Assembly (NCBI RefSeq): GCF_024124905.1
Contig: NZ_JAMXST010000003.1
Coordinates: 744,001 to 808,000 of the forward strand
Source of the DNA: Cellulosimicrobium cellulans
Lineage (GTDB): Bacteria > Actinomycetota > Actinomycetes > Actinomycetales > Cellulomonadaceae
Reading direction: 5' to 3'
DNA length: 64,000 nt
Shown: positions 52,591 through 60,629 of the stretch, one piece after another
Layout of the letters: each line of letters starts with the position of its first letter
Numbering within the stretch: position 1 is the first letter of the stretch
Made by a program: the position numbers and the translations under genes
The notes under the pieces: generated by a model
What the model saw: only the letters and a program-made list of their open reading frames with translations
Told to the model about the DNA's origin: nothing
Database searches by the model: none

Positions 52591-53912
52591 GAGACCTCCT
52601 GGTCGGCAGGGTGCTGGTCGGGGGCGCGGGGATCCCGTGCCGCGGCGCGGGGGACGGTGAGGCGGACGAGCCACGCGCCGTCGGGCGCCCGCCGAGCGTC
52701 GAGGCTGCCGCCGAGCATGACCGCCCGCTCGCGCATACCGACGAGCCCGTGGCCGGGCCGCGGGTCCGCGGGCGGCACCGTGCCGGCCGTCGGGTTGCGC
52801 ACCGTGAGGACGAGGTCCGCGGCGGACCACGCGAACCGCACCGCGACGGGCCTTCCCGGTGCGTGCCGGCGCGCGTTGGCGAGCGCCTCCTGGAGCACGC
52901 GGTACACGGCGATCTGCGCGCTCGGCGTGGGGTCCCACGGCGTCCCTGCGGTCTCGACCGTCGCCGCGGTGCCCGCGGCGCGCGCCGTGTCGAGGAGGGC
53001 GGGGACCTCCGCGAGCGTCGGCTGCGGCGCCTCCCGCTCGGCGCCGTCCTCGTCGTCGCGGCCCCGCAGGATCCCGACCACGAGGCGGAGGTCGTCGAGC
53101 GTCTCGCGGCCCTGCGCGCGGATCCACCGCACCGACTCCTTGGCGCGCTCCGGGTCGGCCTCGACGAGGCGCTCGGCGGCGGACGCCTGGACGACGATGC
53201 CGGACAGGTGGTGCGCCGCGACGTCGTGCAGCTCGCGGGCCATGCGCGCGCGCTCCTCGAGGACCGCCTGGGCGGCGAGCGCCTCGCGCTCGCGCTCGGC
53301 GCGGAGCACCCGGTCGCGCAGCTCGGCGACGAGCTCCCGCCGCGTGGCGACGTACGAGCCGACGAGCGCCGCCCCGACGAACGTGAGCAGCGCGGAGAGC
53401 AGCGCGCCGCCCACCTGGAGCGCGTGCTGCGCCGGTCCCGCCCCGGCGGGGACGGCGAAGCCCCCGAGGGCGAAGACGAGCACGACCTGCGCGAGCGCCG
53501 CGAGCGCCGGGGCGCCGAGGCGCGCCCGCCGCGGCGCGTACGCGCCGGCGGAGTACGCGGCGACGAGGGTCGCAGGGGCCTGGAAGCCGACGTACGGCGG
53601 CAGGAGCACGGTGATCGCGACCTGGGCAGCCACCGCGAGCGCGAGGCAGACCAGCGGCGCCCGACGGCGCACCGTCAGCGTCGCCGCCTGGAGCACGACG
53701 AGCGCGAGCACCGTCGCGCGCACGCCGGGCGTGAGGATCACGGCGCCGGGCCCTGCGCCGAAGGTCGCACCGACGTCCGTGGCGAGCACGCGCTCGATGC
53801 CGAGGAACAGCACGACGGTCGCGACGGCGACGACCCCGGCGAGCACGGCGTCGCGCCCGGTGTCGGTGCGCACGCCGACCCGGTCGAGCGCGCGGCGCAG
53901 GGCCTCGGTCAC
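52587..53912 (-). CDS. NarL-type sensor histidine kinase
   Basis: A 441-residue kinase. Several hydrophobic helices cover residues 20-165 with very short loops (intramembrane-sensing pattern). A HisKA_3 domain follows with [21 protein letters not shown] (phospho-His in ELHD) and a HATPase domain with [16 protein letters not shown] and [15 protein letters not shown] 53912 follows GGAGGAGACTC. It probably senses envelope stress or an antimicrobial substance; the neighbouring exporter may be its target. Confidence 0.93.
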   Translation of the reverse strand: MTEALRRALDRVGVRTDTGRDAVLAGVVAVATVVLFLGIERVLATDVGATFGAGPGAVILTPGVRATVLALVVLQAATLTVRRRAPLVCLALAVAAQVAITVLLPPYVGFQAPATLVAAYSAGAYAPRRARLGAPALAALAQVVLVFALGGFAVPAGAGPAQHALQVGGALLSALLTFVGAALVGSYVATRRELVAELRDRVLRAEREREALAAQAVLEERARMARELHDVAAHHLSGIVVQASAAERLVEADPERAKESVRWIRAQGRETLDDLRLVVGILRGRDDEDGAEREAPQPTLAEVPALLDTARAAGTAATVETAGTPWDPTPSAQIAVYRVLQEALANARRHAPGRPVAVRFAWSAADLVLTVRNPTAGTVPPADPRPGHGLVGMRERAVMLGGSLDARRAPDGAWLVRLTVPRAAARDPRAPDQHPADQEVS

Positions 53913-54013
53913 GAGTCTCCTCCAGGGGGACGACGGGTTCGGACGACGGGGTTCGGACGACGGTCACGGACGGCACGGCGGCCCGCCCACCCTACGGGGG
54001 CGCACCGCCCCAG

Positions 54014-54125
54014 CCGCGAGGTAGAGCCGTGGTCCACCGAGGGAGAGCCGTGGTGCCGCGAGGTAGAGCCGTGGTCTCCAGGATGAGTGACCACGCCTCT
54101 CCCTCGCGGTACCGGGGCTCTCCCC
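54014..54125. repeat. Hairpin B array (four arms)
   Basis: Three direct arms CCGCGAGGTAGAGCCGTGGT (54014-54033), CCGAGGGAGAGCCGTGGT (54037-54054) and again CCGCGAGGTAGAGCCGTGGT (54056-54075) face one inverted arm (54089-54110) that pairs with the third arm over most of its length; GGGGCTCTCCC (54115-54125) gives another pairing option. It fills the 222-bp gap between the exporter permease stop and the kinase start, probably as the exporter terminator. Confidence 0.8.
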
Positions 54126-54134
54126 CGGCGGGCG

Positions 54135-55028
54135 TCAGACCAGGTCGCGGCGCTGGAGGGTGAGGGCGCCGCTCCCGAGGAGTACCGCGACCCACGCGAC
54201 GAGCCCGGCGAGCGCGGCGAGCGTCCCCAGCGGCGCGGCGCCGCCCAGGAGCGCCGCCCCGGACTGTCCGGTCGAGGCGAGCGCGCCCAGGCCGAGCGGG
54301 AGCCACTCCGCCGCGGCGGACTCGCCGCCCGACAGCAGCGTCGCCGCGCCCCGGACGATCGGCTCGGCGAGCGCGAGCGCCGCGACGGTCACGACGGCGG
54401 CCACCTGGCCGCGCACGAGCGTCCCGATCCCGAGCCCGAACCAGGTGAGGAGCACGAGGACCGCGAGGCCGCGCGCCCACACGCCGAGGACCTCGCCGGG
54501 ACCGAGCGCGAGGGACGCGCCCGGGGTCGTGACGATCGCGACGGTGAGGCCCAGGGCGCCCACGACGGCGAGCACCACGCCGACGCCGAGGGCGACGGTC
54601 GCGGTCGCGCCGGCCTTGGCCGCGAGGATGCGCAGCCGCGACGGCTGCACGAGCGCGGTCGGCACGATGCCGCCCGTGCGGAAGTCCGTGGTCACGGCGA
54701 GCACGCCGAGCAGCAGCATGCACATGGTCGCGACGCCGACCGACCCCGAGCCGTTGAGCCCGTTGCCGAGCAGGTCGAGCATGCCGCGCTGGAACGCCGG
54801 CTGGGCGGCGTCGGTGAGCGCGCCGAGGTCCGGTGCCAGGTCCTCGAGCATCTCGGGTGACGCCTGGAACCCGACGGTCGCGCCCCCGCCGAGCGCCTCG
54901 GTGCCCCGCAGGATCGTGGGCAGCAGGAGGGTGAAGGCCTGGACGACGAGCATCCCGGCGACGGCGACGGCGGCGACGACCCACGTCGCGCGGGTCGTGC
55001 GGAGCTTGAGCATCTCGGCGCGGTACAT
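54135..55028 (-). CDS. ABC-2 type transporter permease
   Basis: A 297-residue membrane subunit. It begins MYRAEMLKLRTTRATWVVAAVAVAGML, the standard ABC-2 opening, then a long extracytoplasmic loop (residues 40-95) and five further helices (MLLLGVLAVTTDFRTGGIVPTALVQP carries the conserved region). It works with the ATPase encoded just upstream, whose stop shares one base with its ATG at 55028. The export substrate is unknown; lipid or peptide antibiotics are typical. Confidence 0.92.
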   Translation of the reverse strand: MYRAEMLKLRTTRATWVVAAVAVAGMLVVQAFTLLLPTILRGTEALGGGATVGFQASPEMLEDLAPDLGALTDAAQPAFQRGMLDLLGNGLNGSGSVGVATMCMLLLGVLAVTTDFRTGGIVPTALVQPSRLRILAAKAGATATVALGVGVVLAVVGALGLTVAIVTTPGASLALGPGEVLGVWARGLAVLVLLTWFGLGIGTLVRGQVAAVVTVAALALAEPIVRGAATLLSGGESAAAEWLPLGLGALASTGQSGAALLGGAAPLGTLAALAGLVAWVAVLLGSGALTLQRRDLV

Positions 55029-55741
55029 CAGCGCACCCCTTCGGTCGTGGCGGTCAGGTCGAGGTAGAAGTCCTCGAGGGACTCCCCGCTCAGCAGGTCG
55101 TCGAGGGGGCCGTCGGCGACGACGCGACCCTGCCCGACGACCACGAGGTCGTCCGCGACCTGCCGCACCTCGGACAGGACGTGGCTCGCGAGGAGCACGG
55201 TCCCGCCGTCGTCCGCGAAGCCGCGCACCAGGTCGCGCAGCCAGCGCATGCCCGCCGGGTCGAGCCCGTTGGCGGGCTCGTCGAGGACGAGCACCTCCGG
55301 GTCGCCGAGCAGCGCGGCGGCGATGCCGATGCGCTGCCGCATCCCGAGGGAGTAGGTGCGCACACGCCGGTCGGCCGCGGGCGTCATGCCGACGAGCGCG
55401 AGCACCTCGTCGACCCGCCGGGCCGGGATCTCGCCCGCGGCGGCGAGCACGCGCAGGTGGTCGCGGCCCGAGCGCCCGGGGTGGAGGCCGCCCGCGTCGA
55501 GCAGGGCGCCGACCGTGCGGGCCGGGTGGGTCAGGTCGGCGAACGCGCGGCCGTCGAACGTCGCGCTCCCGGCGGTGGCTGCGGCCAGCCCCAGGAGCAC
55601 GTGGAGGGTCGTCGACTTCCCGGCGCCGTTCGGCCCGAGCAGCCCGACGACGCGGCCGGGCGCGGCCGTGAAGGTCACGTCGTGCACGGCGTCGAACGCC
55701 CCGTAGGACTTGCGCAGCCCGGAGACGTGGATGGTGGTCAT
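55028..55741 (-). CDS. ABC transporter ATP-binding protein (exporter)
   Basis: A 237-residue ATPase with Walker A GPNGAGKST, signature YSLGMRQRIG, Walker B VLVLDEP and H-loop LLASHVL. The YSLGMRQR variant signature is typical of ABC-2 drug/lantibiotic-immunity exporters. ATG 55741 follows AGAAGGGACC. A palindrome TTGCGAC-N4-GTCGCAA (55844-55861) lies about 100 bp upstream. Confidence 0.95.
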   Translation of the reverse strand: MTTIHVSGLRKSYGAFDAVHDVTFTAAPGRVVGLLGPNGAGKSTTLHVLLGLAAATAGSATFDGRAFADLTHPARTVGALLDAGGLHPGRSGRDHLRVLAAAGEIPARRVDEVLALVGMTPAADRRVRTYSLGMRQRIGIAAALLGDPEVLVLDEPANGLDPAGMRWLRDLVRGFADDGGTVLLASHVLSEVRQVADDLVVVGQGRVVADGPLDDLLSGESLEDFYLDLTATTEGVR

Positions 55742-55843
55742 GCCGGTCCCTTCTCGTCGCGTCCCGCACGGTTCCCGCGCGGTGCCCCACCAGGCTGTCG
55801 CGCGGGGGGACGCCGGGTCTTGCGGCGCAGGGAGGAACCTGGG

Positions 55844-55861
55844 TTGCGACCTCCGTCGCAA
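55844..55861. promoter_or_regulatory. Palindrome upstream of the exporter operon
   Basis: TTGCGAC-CTCC-GTCGCAA is a perfect 7-bp inverted repeat, typical in size for a dimeric response regulator or TetR/MarR site, within the 291-bp region between divergent genes. The rest of that region shows no gene. Confidence 0.5.
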
Positions 55862-56032
55862 GCGTCGTCGGCACGACGGGACCCGCGCCGACCGGCCGGT
55901 GTCGCCGCAGGTGAGGGCACCGGGCGTGACATCCGACCGGCGCATGGGGCAGGGTGGACGTTCACCCGACCGCTCTGGCGGGCAGCGCCACGCGTCGTCC
56001 GCCGGTCCCCGACCGCCCCGGAAGGAGGCGAC

Positions 56033-56836
56033 GTGCGCCGACGTCACGACTCGTCCGCCACCCCCGAGGGGCGCAACGCCGCCTCGCCGACGCCCGTCGC
56101 GCACCGCGCGGCCACGCCGTGGGTCACGGTCGCGGCCGGTGCCGGTGCGGTGACGCTCGTCGTCGCGGTCGCCGGGATGGTGGGCGCGGCGACCGGCGGT
56201 GGCGAGGCCGTCGTCGTCGGCGCCTCGACCGACGGCGGCACCGCGGTCGAGGACGGCGTCCCGGCCGTCACGCCCCGCCCCGACGCGCCCCGCCCCGAGG
56301 TGACGCGCATCCCGCCGCCCGACCAGGCGGACGAACCGGAGGAGGGCGGCGACCCGGCGGCGACGCCCGCGCCGCGACCGTCGTCCGGGGGGACGGGCAC
56401 GCCCCCCTCGTCGGCCGACCCCGGGTCGGCGCCGACGTCGGAGCCCGCGGCCACCCCGGGCGCGGGCACGCCGGATCCCGCGCCGACGGCACCGACGGAC
56501 GACGCCGCGTCCGTGACCTGGCTCCAGGAGCGGCTCCGCGTGCACGGCGCGGACGTCGAGGTCACGGGCACCATGGACGACGCGACCGGTGCGGCGCTGC
56601 GCGCGTTCCAGCAGGCGCACGGGCTGCCCGCGGACGGCGCCGTGACGGCCGCGACCGCCGAGGCGCTGGCCGCCGCACCTGCCGGCGGGGGCGAGGAGTC
56701 CACCGACCCGGGCGGCGCCGCCCCGACGGAGCCCGCGCCGCCGTCGCCCACCGACACGCCGTCGGCCACCGTGCCCGGCGCGACGGCCCCGAGCTCCGGC
56801 GGGCCGGCGGACCCGGCCCTCACGCCCGCGTCCTGA
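56033..56836 (+). CDS. Membrane-anchored peptidoglycan-binding protein
   Basis: A 267-residue protein. A short cytosolic N-terminus and one membrane helix (about 30-52, WVTVAAGAGAVTLVVAVAGMVGAA) are followed by a Pro/Ala/Gly-rich extracytoplasmic stretch (70-155) and a peptidoglycan-binding type 1 domain (160-210; TWLQERLRVHGADVEVTGTMDDATGAALRAFQQAHGL). Another Pro/Ser/Thr-rich tail ends it. GTG 56033 is preceded by GAAGGAGG with 5 nt spacing. It may anchor to or monitor the cell wall. Confidence 0.85.
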   Translation: MRRRHDSSATPEGRNAASPTPVAHRAATPWVTVAAGAGAVTLVVAVAGMVGAATGGGEAVVVGASTDGGTAVEDGVPAVTPRPDAPRPEVTRIPPPDQADEPEEGGDPAATPAPRPSSGGTGTPPSSADPGSAPTSEPAATPGAGTPDPAPTAPTDDAASVTWLQERLRVHGADVEVTGTMDDATGAALRAFQQAHGLPADGAVTAATAEALAAAPAGGGEESTDPGGAAPTEPAPPSPTDTPSATVPGATAPSSGGPADPALTPAS

Positions 56837-56895
56837 GCGCCGGCCGGCCGCGGGTGAACTCGCGGCGTGCGGGCCCCGGACCGCGCCGCGGTCGG

Positions 56896-56901
56896 TAGGG
56901 T
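56896..56901 (+). promoter_or_regulatory. -10 box of the TetR gene
   Basis: TAGGGT with a leader of about 27 nt that includes GGAGCAGGACC before ATG 56935. No good -35 box is seen. Confidence 0.4.
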
Positions 56902-56934
56902 TTTCCCTCGTCGGACGACGGACGGAGCAGGACC

Positions 56935-57612
56935 ATGACGAGCGCGGCGATCGGCGCGGGTCAGGACCGCGGGGCACCCGGCCGCGCCGCGACCCCGGAC
57001 CTCGGGCGCGGCTACGCGAAGGGCCGCGCCAAGCGCGAGGAGATCATCCAGGCCGCGGTCGTCCTCTTCGGCGAGGTCGGCTTCCACGCCGCCTCGCTGC
57101 GCGAGCTCGCGTCGCGCGTCGGCATGTCGCACCCCGGCCTGCTCCACCACTTCCCGACGAAGGTCGCGCTGCTCGAGGCGGTGCTCGACTACCGCGACAC
57201 CGTCGACCAGGCGGACCTGGACGAGGACCTCGCGCGCGGGACGGACTACTTCGACGCGCTCGTGCGCCTTGTCGAGCGCAACGCCCTCCGACGCCACATC
57301 GTCGAGCTGTTCACGGCGCTCGCGGCCGAGGCGACGTCCCCGGACCACCCGGCGCACGAGTACTTAGTCCGGCGGTACGAGTGGGCGGTCGCTCGGGCGG
57401 TCGAGCAGCTCTCCCGCCGGGCGAGCGCGGGCGGGCTGCGGGCCGGGGTCGACCCGCGCGCCGCGGCGCGGCAGATCGTCGCGCTCATGGACGGGCTCCA
57501 GGTCCAGTGGCTGCTGTCGCTCGACCGCCCCCGGGCCGAGCGCGTCGACATGGCGGCCGACCTGCGCGCCTACCTCCGGCTCATCCTCGCCGAGGACGTC
57601 TCCGCGCGCTGA
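56935..57612 (+). CDS. TetR-family transcriptional regulator
   Basis: A 225-residue repressor. The DNA-binding domain (30-80) reads KREEIIQAAVVLFGEVGFHAASLRELASRVGMSHPGLLHHFPTKVALLEAVL, a TetR helix-turn-helix with a His-rich recognition helix. The ligand domain (90-225) has a dimer helix near RQIVALMDGLQVQWLLSLD. It contains a TTA leucine codon at 57364-57366, very rare in genomes this GC-rich. The target is unknown; it stands alone between a peptidoglycan-binding gene and DUF4190 genes. Confidence 0.93.
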   Translation: MTSAAIGAGQDRGAPGRAATPDLGRGYAKGRAKREEIIQAAVVLFGEVGFHAASLRELASRVGMSHPGLLHHFPTKVALLEAVLDYRDTVDQADLDEDLARGTDYFDALVRLVERNALRRHIVELFTALAAEATSPDHPAHEYLVRRYEWAVARAVEQLSRRASAGGLRAGVDPRAAARQIVALMDGLQVQWLLSLDRPRAERVDMAADLRAYLRLILAEDVSAR

Positions 57613-57635
57613 GCCCGGTGGCCCCCGGTCGCGGC

Positions 57636-58427
57636 TCAGCCGAGCAGGTCGCCCGGCAGGGGGTCGGTGCCGGCGGCCAGGCACAGGCCGGTCCGGTCGC
57701 CGTCGCGCCACGACGCCTCGGTCGGCGACCACACGACGAGCTCGACGCCCTCGGGCGCGTCCGACCCCAGCACGTCCGGCGTGCACACCCGCGCCACCCG
57801 CCGGTCCACGGCCTGCTGACCGGGCCACACCTCGTCCGCGCCGAGGTCGGTCCGCGCGACGACCTGGGCCCGGTGCTCGTCCGCGCAGGGCACGGCCCGC
57901 ACCTGCGTCACCTCGCCGTCGGGCGGGAGCTCGTCGAGGCAGGTCCCGAGCACGAGCTGGACCGCGTTGACCGTCTGCGGGGTGGAGACGTCGCCCGCGA
58001 GCGGCACGCGCGCCTGCTCGCCCTGCCACCAGGCGAGCGCGCCCGCGGTCCACGCGAGCGTGACGACGGCACCGACCGCCATGCCGGCGACCGCGAGACC
58101 GCGCCCGCGCGTCCTCCGGGACCGCACGCGGGAGAGGCCCGCGGCGCCGAGCCCGATCCCGACGGGGCCGAGCACCAGGCCCGCCGGCACGCTCGCGACG
58201 GCCAGCGGCTCGACGCGCGGCGCGGCCGGCTGCCACCCGGGCGCGTAGTACGTCTCCGGCGCGAATCCCGGTCCGGCCTGCCCGGCCGGGGCGGCCGAGG
58301 CGGCCGGGGGTGGCACCGCGGTGCCCGGAGGCGCCGGGACACCCGCGGGCGGCGGCGGCACCGGGGCGGTGGGTCGGGGCGGGACGGTCGGCCCGCCGGG
58401 CGGGGCGAAGAGGTCGTCGTCGGCCAC
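57636..58427 (-). CDS. DUF4190 and septum-formation domain membrane protein
   Basis: A 263-residue protein with a Pro/Ala-rich N-terminus (1-70), two hydrophobic helices of DUF4190 type (80-130; VPAGLVLGPVGIGLGAAGLSRVR, TRGRGLAVAGMAVGAVVTLAW) and an extracytoplasmic domain of septum-formation type (140-263) with Cys residues (LVLGTCLDELP, VPCADEHRAQVV, RVCTPDVLG, GLCLAAG) that likely form disulfides. GTG 58427 lies 2 nt after the stop of the preceding DUF4190 gene, in the same operon. Confidence 0.82.
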   Translation of the reverse strand: MADDDLFAPPGGPTVPPRPTAPVPPPPAGVPAPPGTAVPPPAASAAPAGQAGPGFAPETYYAPGWQPAAPRVEPLAVASVPAGLVLGPVGIGLGAAGLSRVRSRRTRGRGLAVAGMAVGAVVTLAWTAGALAWWQGEQARVPLAGDVSTPQTVNAVQLVLGTCLDELPPDGEVTQVRAVPCADEHRAQVVARTDLGADEVWPGQQAVDRRVARVCTPDVLGSDAPEGVELVVWSPTEASWRDGDRTGLCLAAGTDPLPGDLLG

Positions 58428-58429
58428 GG

Positions 58430-59032
58430 CTACGAGTCGCTCAGGGTCGCGGCGAGCACGATGAGCATCGCGAACGCCGTGCAGACGGCGCCCACCACGA
58501 TGCCGGTGACGGCGAACCCTCGCCCGCGCGTCCCGTCCCGCATCACCTGGTTGAGGGCGACGATCCCGAGCACGAGGCCGACGATCCCCGGGAAGCCGGC
58601 GCAGACGACGAGGCTCGCGATCGAGACGATCATCGACGCCAGCGCGAGCCCGTTCGTCCGCGGCGGCGGCGTGTACGCGGACCCGTACGGGGGCGGGTAC
58701 GCGCCGTAGCCGGAGCTGCCCGCGTAGCCCGCCGGGTCCGACGGCGCGCGGCCCGCGCCCGGGAACGACCCGTAGGCGGGTCCCGCGCCGGGGCCGTAGG
58801 GCGAGGCGGGCCCGGCCGGAGCGGCGGGCGAGCCGTAGGGGGCGCCCGCCCCGGGTGCGCCCGGGTACGCGCCGCCCGCCCCGGACGGTGCGACGAAGCC
58901 GCCCTGCTCGGGTGCCGGGGCGTCCGCCGGCGGGTTGTACGGGGTGAGCGGCGGCTGGTGCGGGCGCGGTGCGGCGTACGGGTCGACCGGCTCGTCGGGA
59001 GACCCGTACGGCGGGACGGGGGGCGTGGTCAT
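58430..59032 (-). CDS. DUF4190-domain membrane protein
   Basis: A 200-residue protein. The first 125 residues are Pro/Gly/Ala/Tyr-rich; DUF4190 (130-200) has NGLALASMIVSIASLVVCAGFPGIVGLVLGIVALNQ and the link GTRGRGFAVTGIVVGAV before the last helix. Function is unknown. ATG 59032 is preceded on the minus strand by TACGGT (59039-59044) with 6 nt between, a leaderless pattern; an earlier GTG at 59038 would overlap this promoter. Confidence 0.85.
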   Translation of the reverse strand: MTTPPVPPYGSPDEPVDPYAAPRPHQPPLTPYNPPADAPAPEQGGFVAPSGAGGAYPGAPGAGAPYGSPAAPAGPASPYGPGAGPAYGSFPGAGRAPSDPAGYAGSSGYGAYPPPYGSAYTPPPRTNGLALASMIVSIASLVVCAGFPGIVGLVLGIVALNQVMRDGTRGRGFAVTGIVVGAVCTAFAMLIVLAATLSDS

Positions 59033-59066
59033 GGACACACCGTAGCGACGCGCGCGAGGCGGTCGC

Positions 59067-59852
59067 TCAGTCCGCCAGGTCGAGGACGACCGGCACGTGG
59101 TCGGACGCGCCCTTGCCCTTGCGCTCGTCACGGTCGATCGCCACGCCGGTCACGCGGGCGCGCGCGGCGGGGGAGAGGTACGCGAAGTCGATCCGCATGC
59201 CCTCGTTCCGCGGGAACCGCAGCCGCTGGTAGTCCCAGTAGGTGTACGTGTGCTCGCCGGGGATCGCCTCGCGCGTGACCTCGGTGTACCCGGCCGCGCC
59301 GAACGCCGCGAACGCGTCGCGCTCCGCCGGCGTCACGTGCGTCTTCCCCGCGAAGTACGCGACGTCCCACACGTCGGTGTCCAGCGGCGCGACGTTCCAG
59401 TCGCCGACGAGCGCGACCCGCGCGGTCGGGTCGTCCGCGAGCCAGCCCGCCGCCTGCGCGCGGAGCTCGTCGAGCCAGCGCAGCTTGTACGCGTAGTGCG
59501 GGTCCCCGACCTCGCGGCCGTGCGGGACGTACAGGCTCCACACGCGCACGCCGCCGCACGTCGCGCCGAGCGCGCGCGCCTCGACCTTCTCGCCGAACGC
59601 GGGCTGGCCCGGGAAGGAGGTCGCGACGTCGTCCAGGCCGACGCGCGAGACGACCGCGACGCCGTTCCACTGGTTCACGCCCACGTGCGCGACCTCGTAC
59701 CCCGCCGCCTCGAACGGCGCGACGGGGAACTGCGCGTCGGCGCACTTGGTCTCCTGGAGCGCGAGGACGTCGGTCCCCGTCCGCTCGAGGAACGCGATCG
59801 CCCGGTCGACCCGGGCGCGGACGGAGTTGATGTTCCAGGTCGCGAGGCGCAC
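59067..59852 (-). CDS. xth: Exodeoxyribonuclease III family DNA repair enzyme
   Basis: A 261-residue AP endonuclease/3'-5' exonuclease. The motifs are RLATWNINSVRAR, LALQETK (catalytic Glu), VALVGDWNVAP, RNEGMRIDFAYLS and SDHVPVVLDL (catalytic His), in the order of Xth/ExoIII. It cuts DNA at abasic sites and so may act after UdgX or AlkA in the window. The start is GTG 59852, preceded by TACCGT (59860-59865) with 7 nt between (leaderless); GTG 59861 lies inside this -10 box and is rejected. Confidence 0.94.
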   Translation of the reverse strand: MRLATWNINSVRARVDRAIAFLERTGTDVLALQETKCADAQFPVAPFEAAGYEVAHVGVNQWNGVAVVSRVGLDDVATSFPGQPAFGEKVEARALGATCGGVRVWSLYVPHGREVGDPHYAYKLRWLDELRAQAAGWLADDPTARVALVGDWNVAPLDTDVWDVAYFAGKTHVTPAERDAFAAFGAAGYTEVTREAIPGEHTYTYWDYQRLRFPRNEGMRIDFAYLSPAARARVTGVAIDRDERKGKGASDHVPVVLDLAD

Positions 59853-59894
59853 GGGCCCCACGGTACGGCCTCGGACGGTCGAGCAGGCTCTCGG

Positions 59895-60629
59895 TCAGGC
59901 CGGGCGGTAGCCGTTCTCCGGGCGGCCGGCGGCGCCGTAGCGCGGCGCGACCTCGGCACGGCCGGAGGCGACGAGGTGCTCGAGGTAGCGGCGTGCGCTC
60001 ACGCGCGACATGCCGGTGCGTGCGGCCACCTCGCCCGCCGACGCGTCGCCGGCCTCGGCGCTCACCGCCGCGAGCGCCTCGACGACCAGGCGCAGGCTCC
60101 GGTCCGACAGGCCCTTGGGCATGCTCCCGGAGCCGGGCGCGCCGCGTCGCACGAGCCGGTCGACCGCGTCCTGGTCGAGCTCGTCGCCCGCGGCCCGCAG
60201 CTCGGCGCGCAGCCGGACGACCTCGTCGAGCCGACCGCGCAGCGCGGCGGCCGTGAAGGGCTTGACGAGGTAGTGCTGCACGCCGCCCGCCATCGCCTGC
60301 CGGACGTTCTCGAGCTCGCGCGCGGCGGTCGTCGCGACGACGTCCACGGGGGGCGACGGCCGCCGTCGGATCTGGCGCAGCACGTGCAGGCCGGTCGCGT
60401 CGGGCAGGTAGATGTCGAGGAGCACCACGTCGGGGTCGAGCACGGCGAAGGCGCGCAGCGCCTCGGCGGCCGTCCGGGCCTCGCCCACGACGACGAAGCG
60501 GGGGTGTGACTCGACGAAGCCGCGGTGCAGCCGGGCGATCGTCGGGTCGTCCTCCACGACGAGGACGCGCAGGCGGTCGTCCACGGTCGGCGTCCCCGCC
60601 GCCACGGCGGTGCGTGTCGCCGGGATCAC
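59895..60629 (-). CDS. CitB/DcuR-type response regulator
   Basis: A 244-residue response regulator for C4/tricarboxylate control. The receiver (22-135) has VVEDDP, phospho-Asp in PDVVLLDIYLPDATG and LVKPF. A winged helix-turn-helix C-terminus (170-240) has GEVAARTGMSRVSARRYLEHLV. GTG 60629 overlaps the sensor stop codon (GTGA). It probably activates the divergent tct genes; a repeat array at 62363-62415 is the likely binding site. Confidence 0.93.
   Translation of the reverse strand: MIPATRTAVAAGTPTVDDRLRVLVVEDDPTIARLHRGFVESHPRFVVVGEARTAAEALRAFAVLDPDVVLLDIYLPDATGLHVLRQIRRRPSPPVDVVATTAARELENVRQAMAGGVQHYLVKPFTAAALRGRLDEVVRLRAELRAAGDELDQDAVDRLVRRGAPGSGSMPKGLSDRSLRLVVEALAAVSAEAGDASAGEVAARTGMSRVSARRYLEHLVASGRAEVAPRYGAAGRPENGYRPA

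Noticed and set aside
51931-53976. Single long protein spanning the response regulator and part of the kinase region
   Set aside because: The upstream part is a shadow of the kinase gene; the regulator begins at GTG 52590 with [10 protein letters not shown] and overlaps the kinase stop by 4 nt.
54014-54125. Insertion-sequence remnant or attachment site
   Set aside because: No transposase fragment or target duplication is visible; the arms fit a hairpin array.
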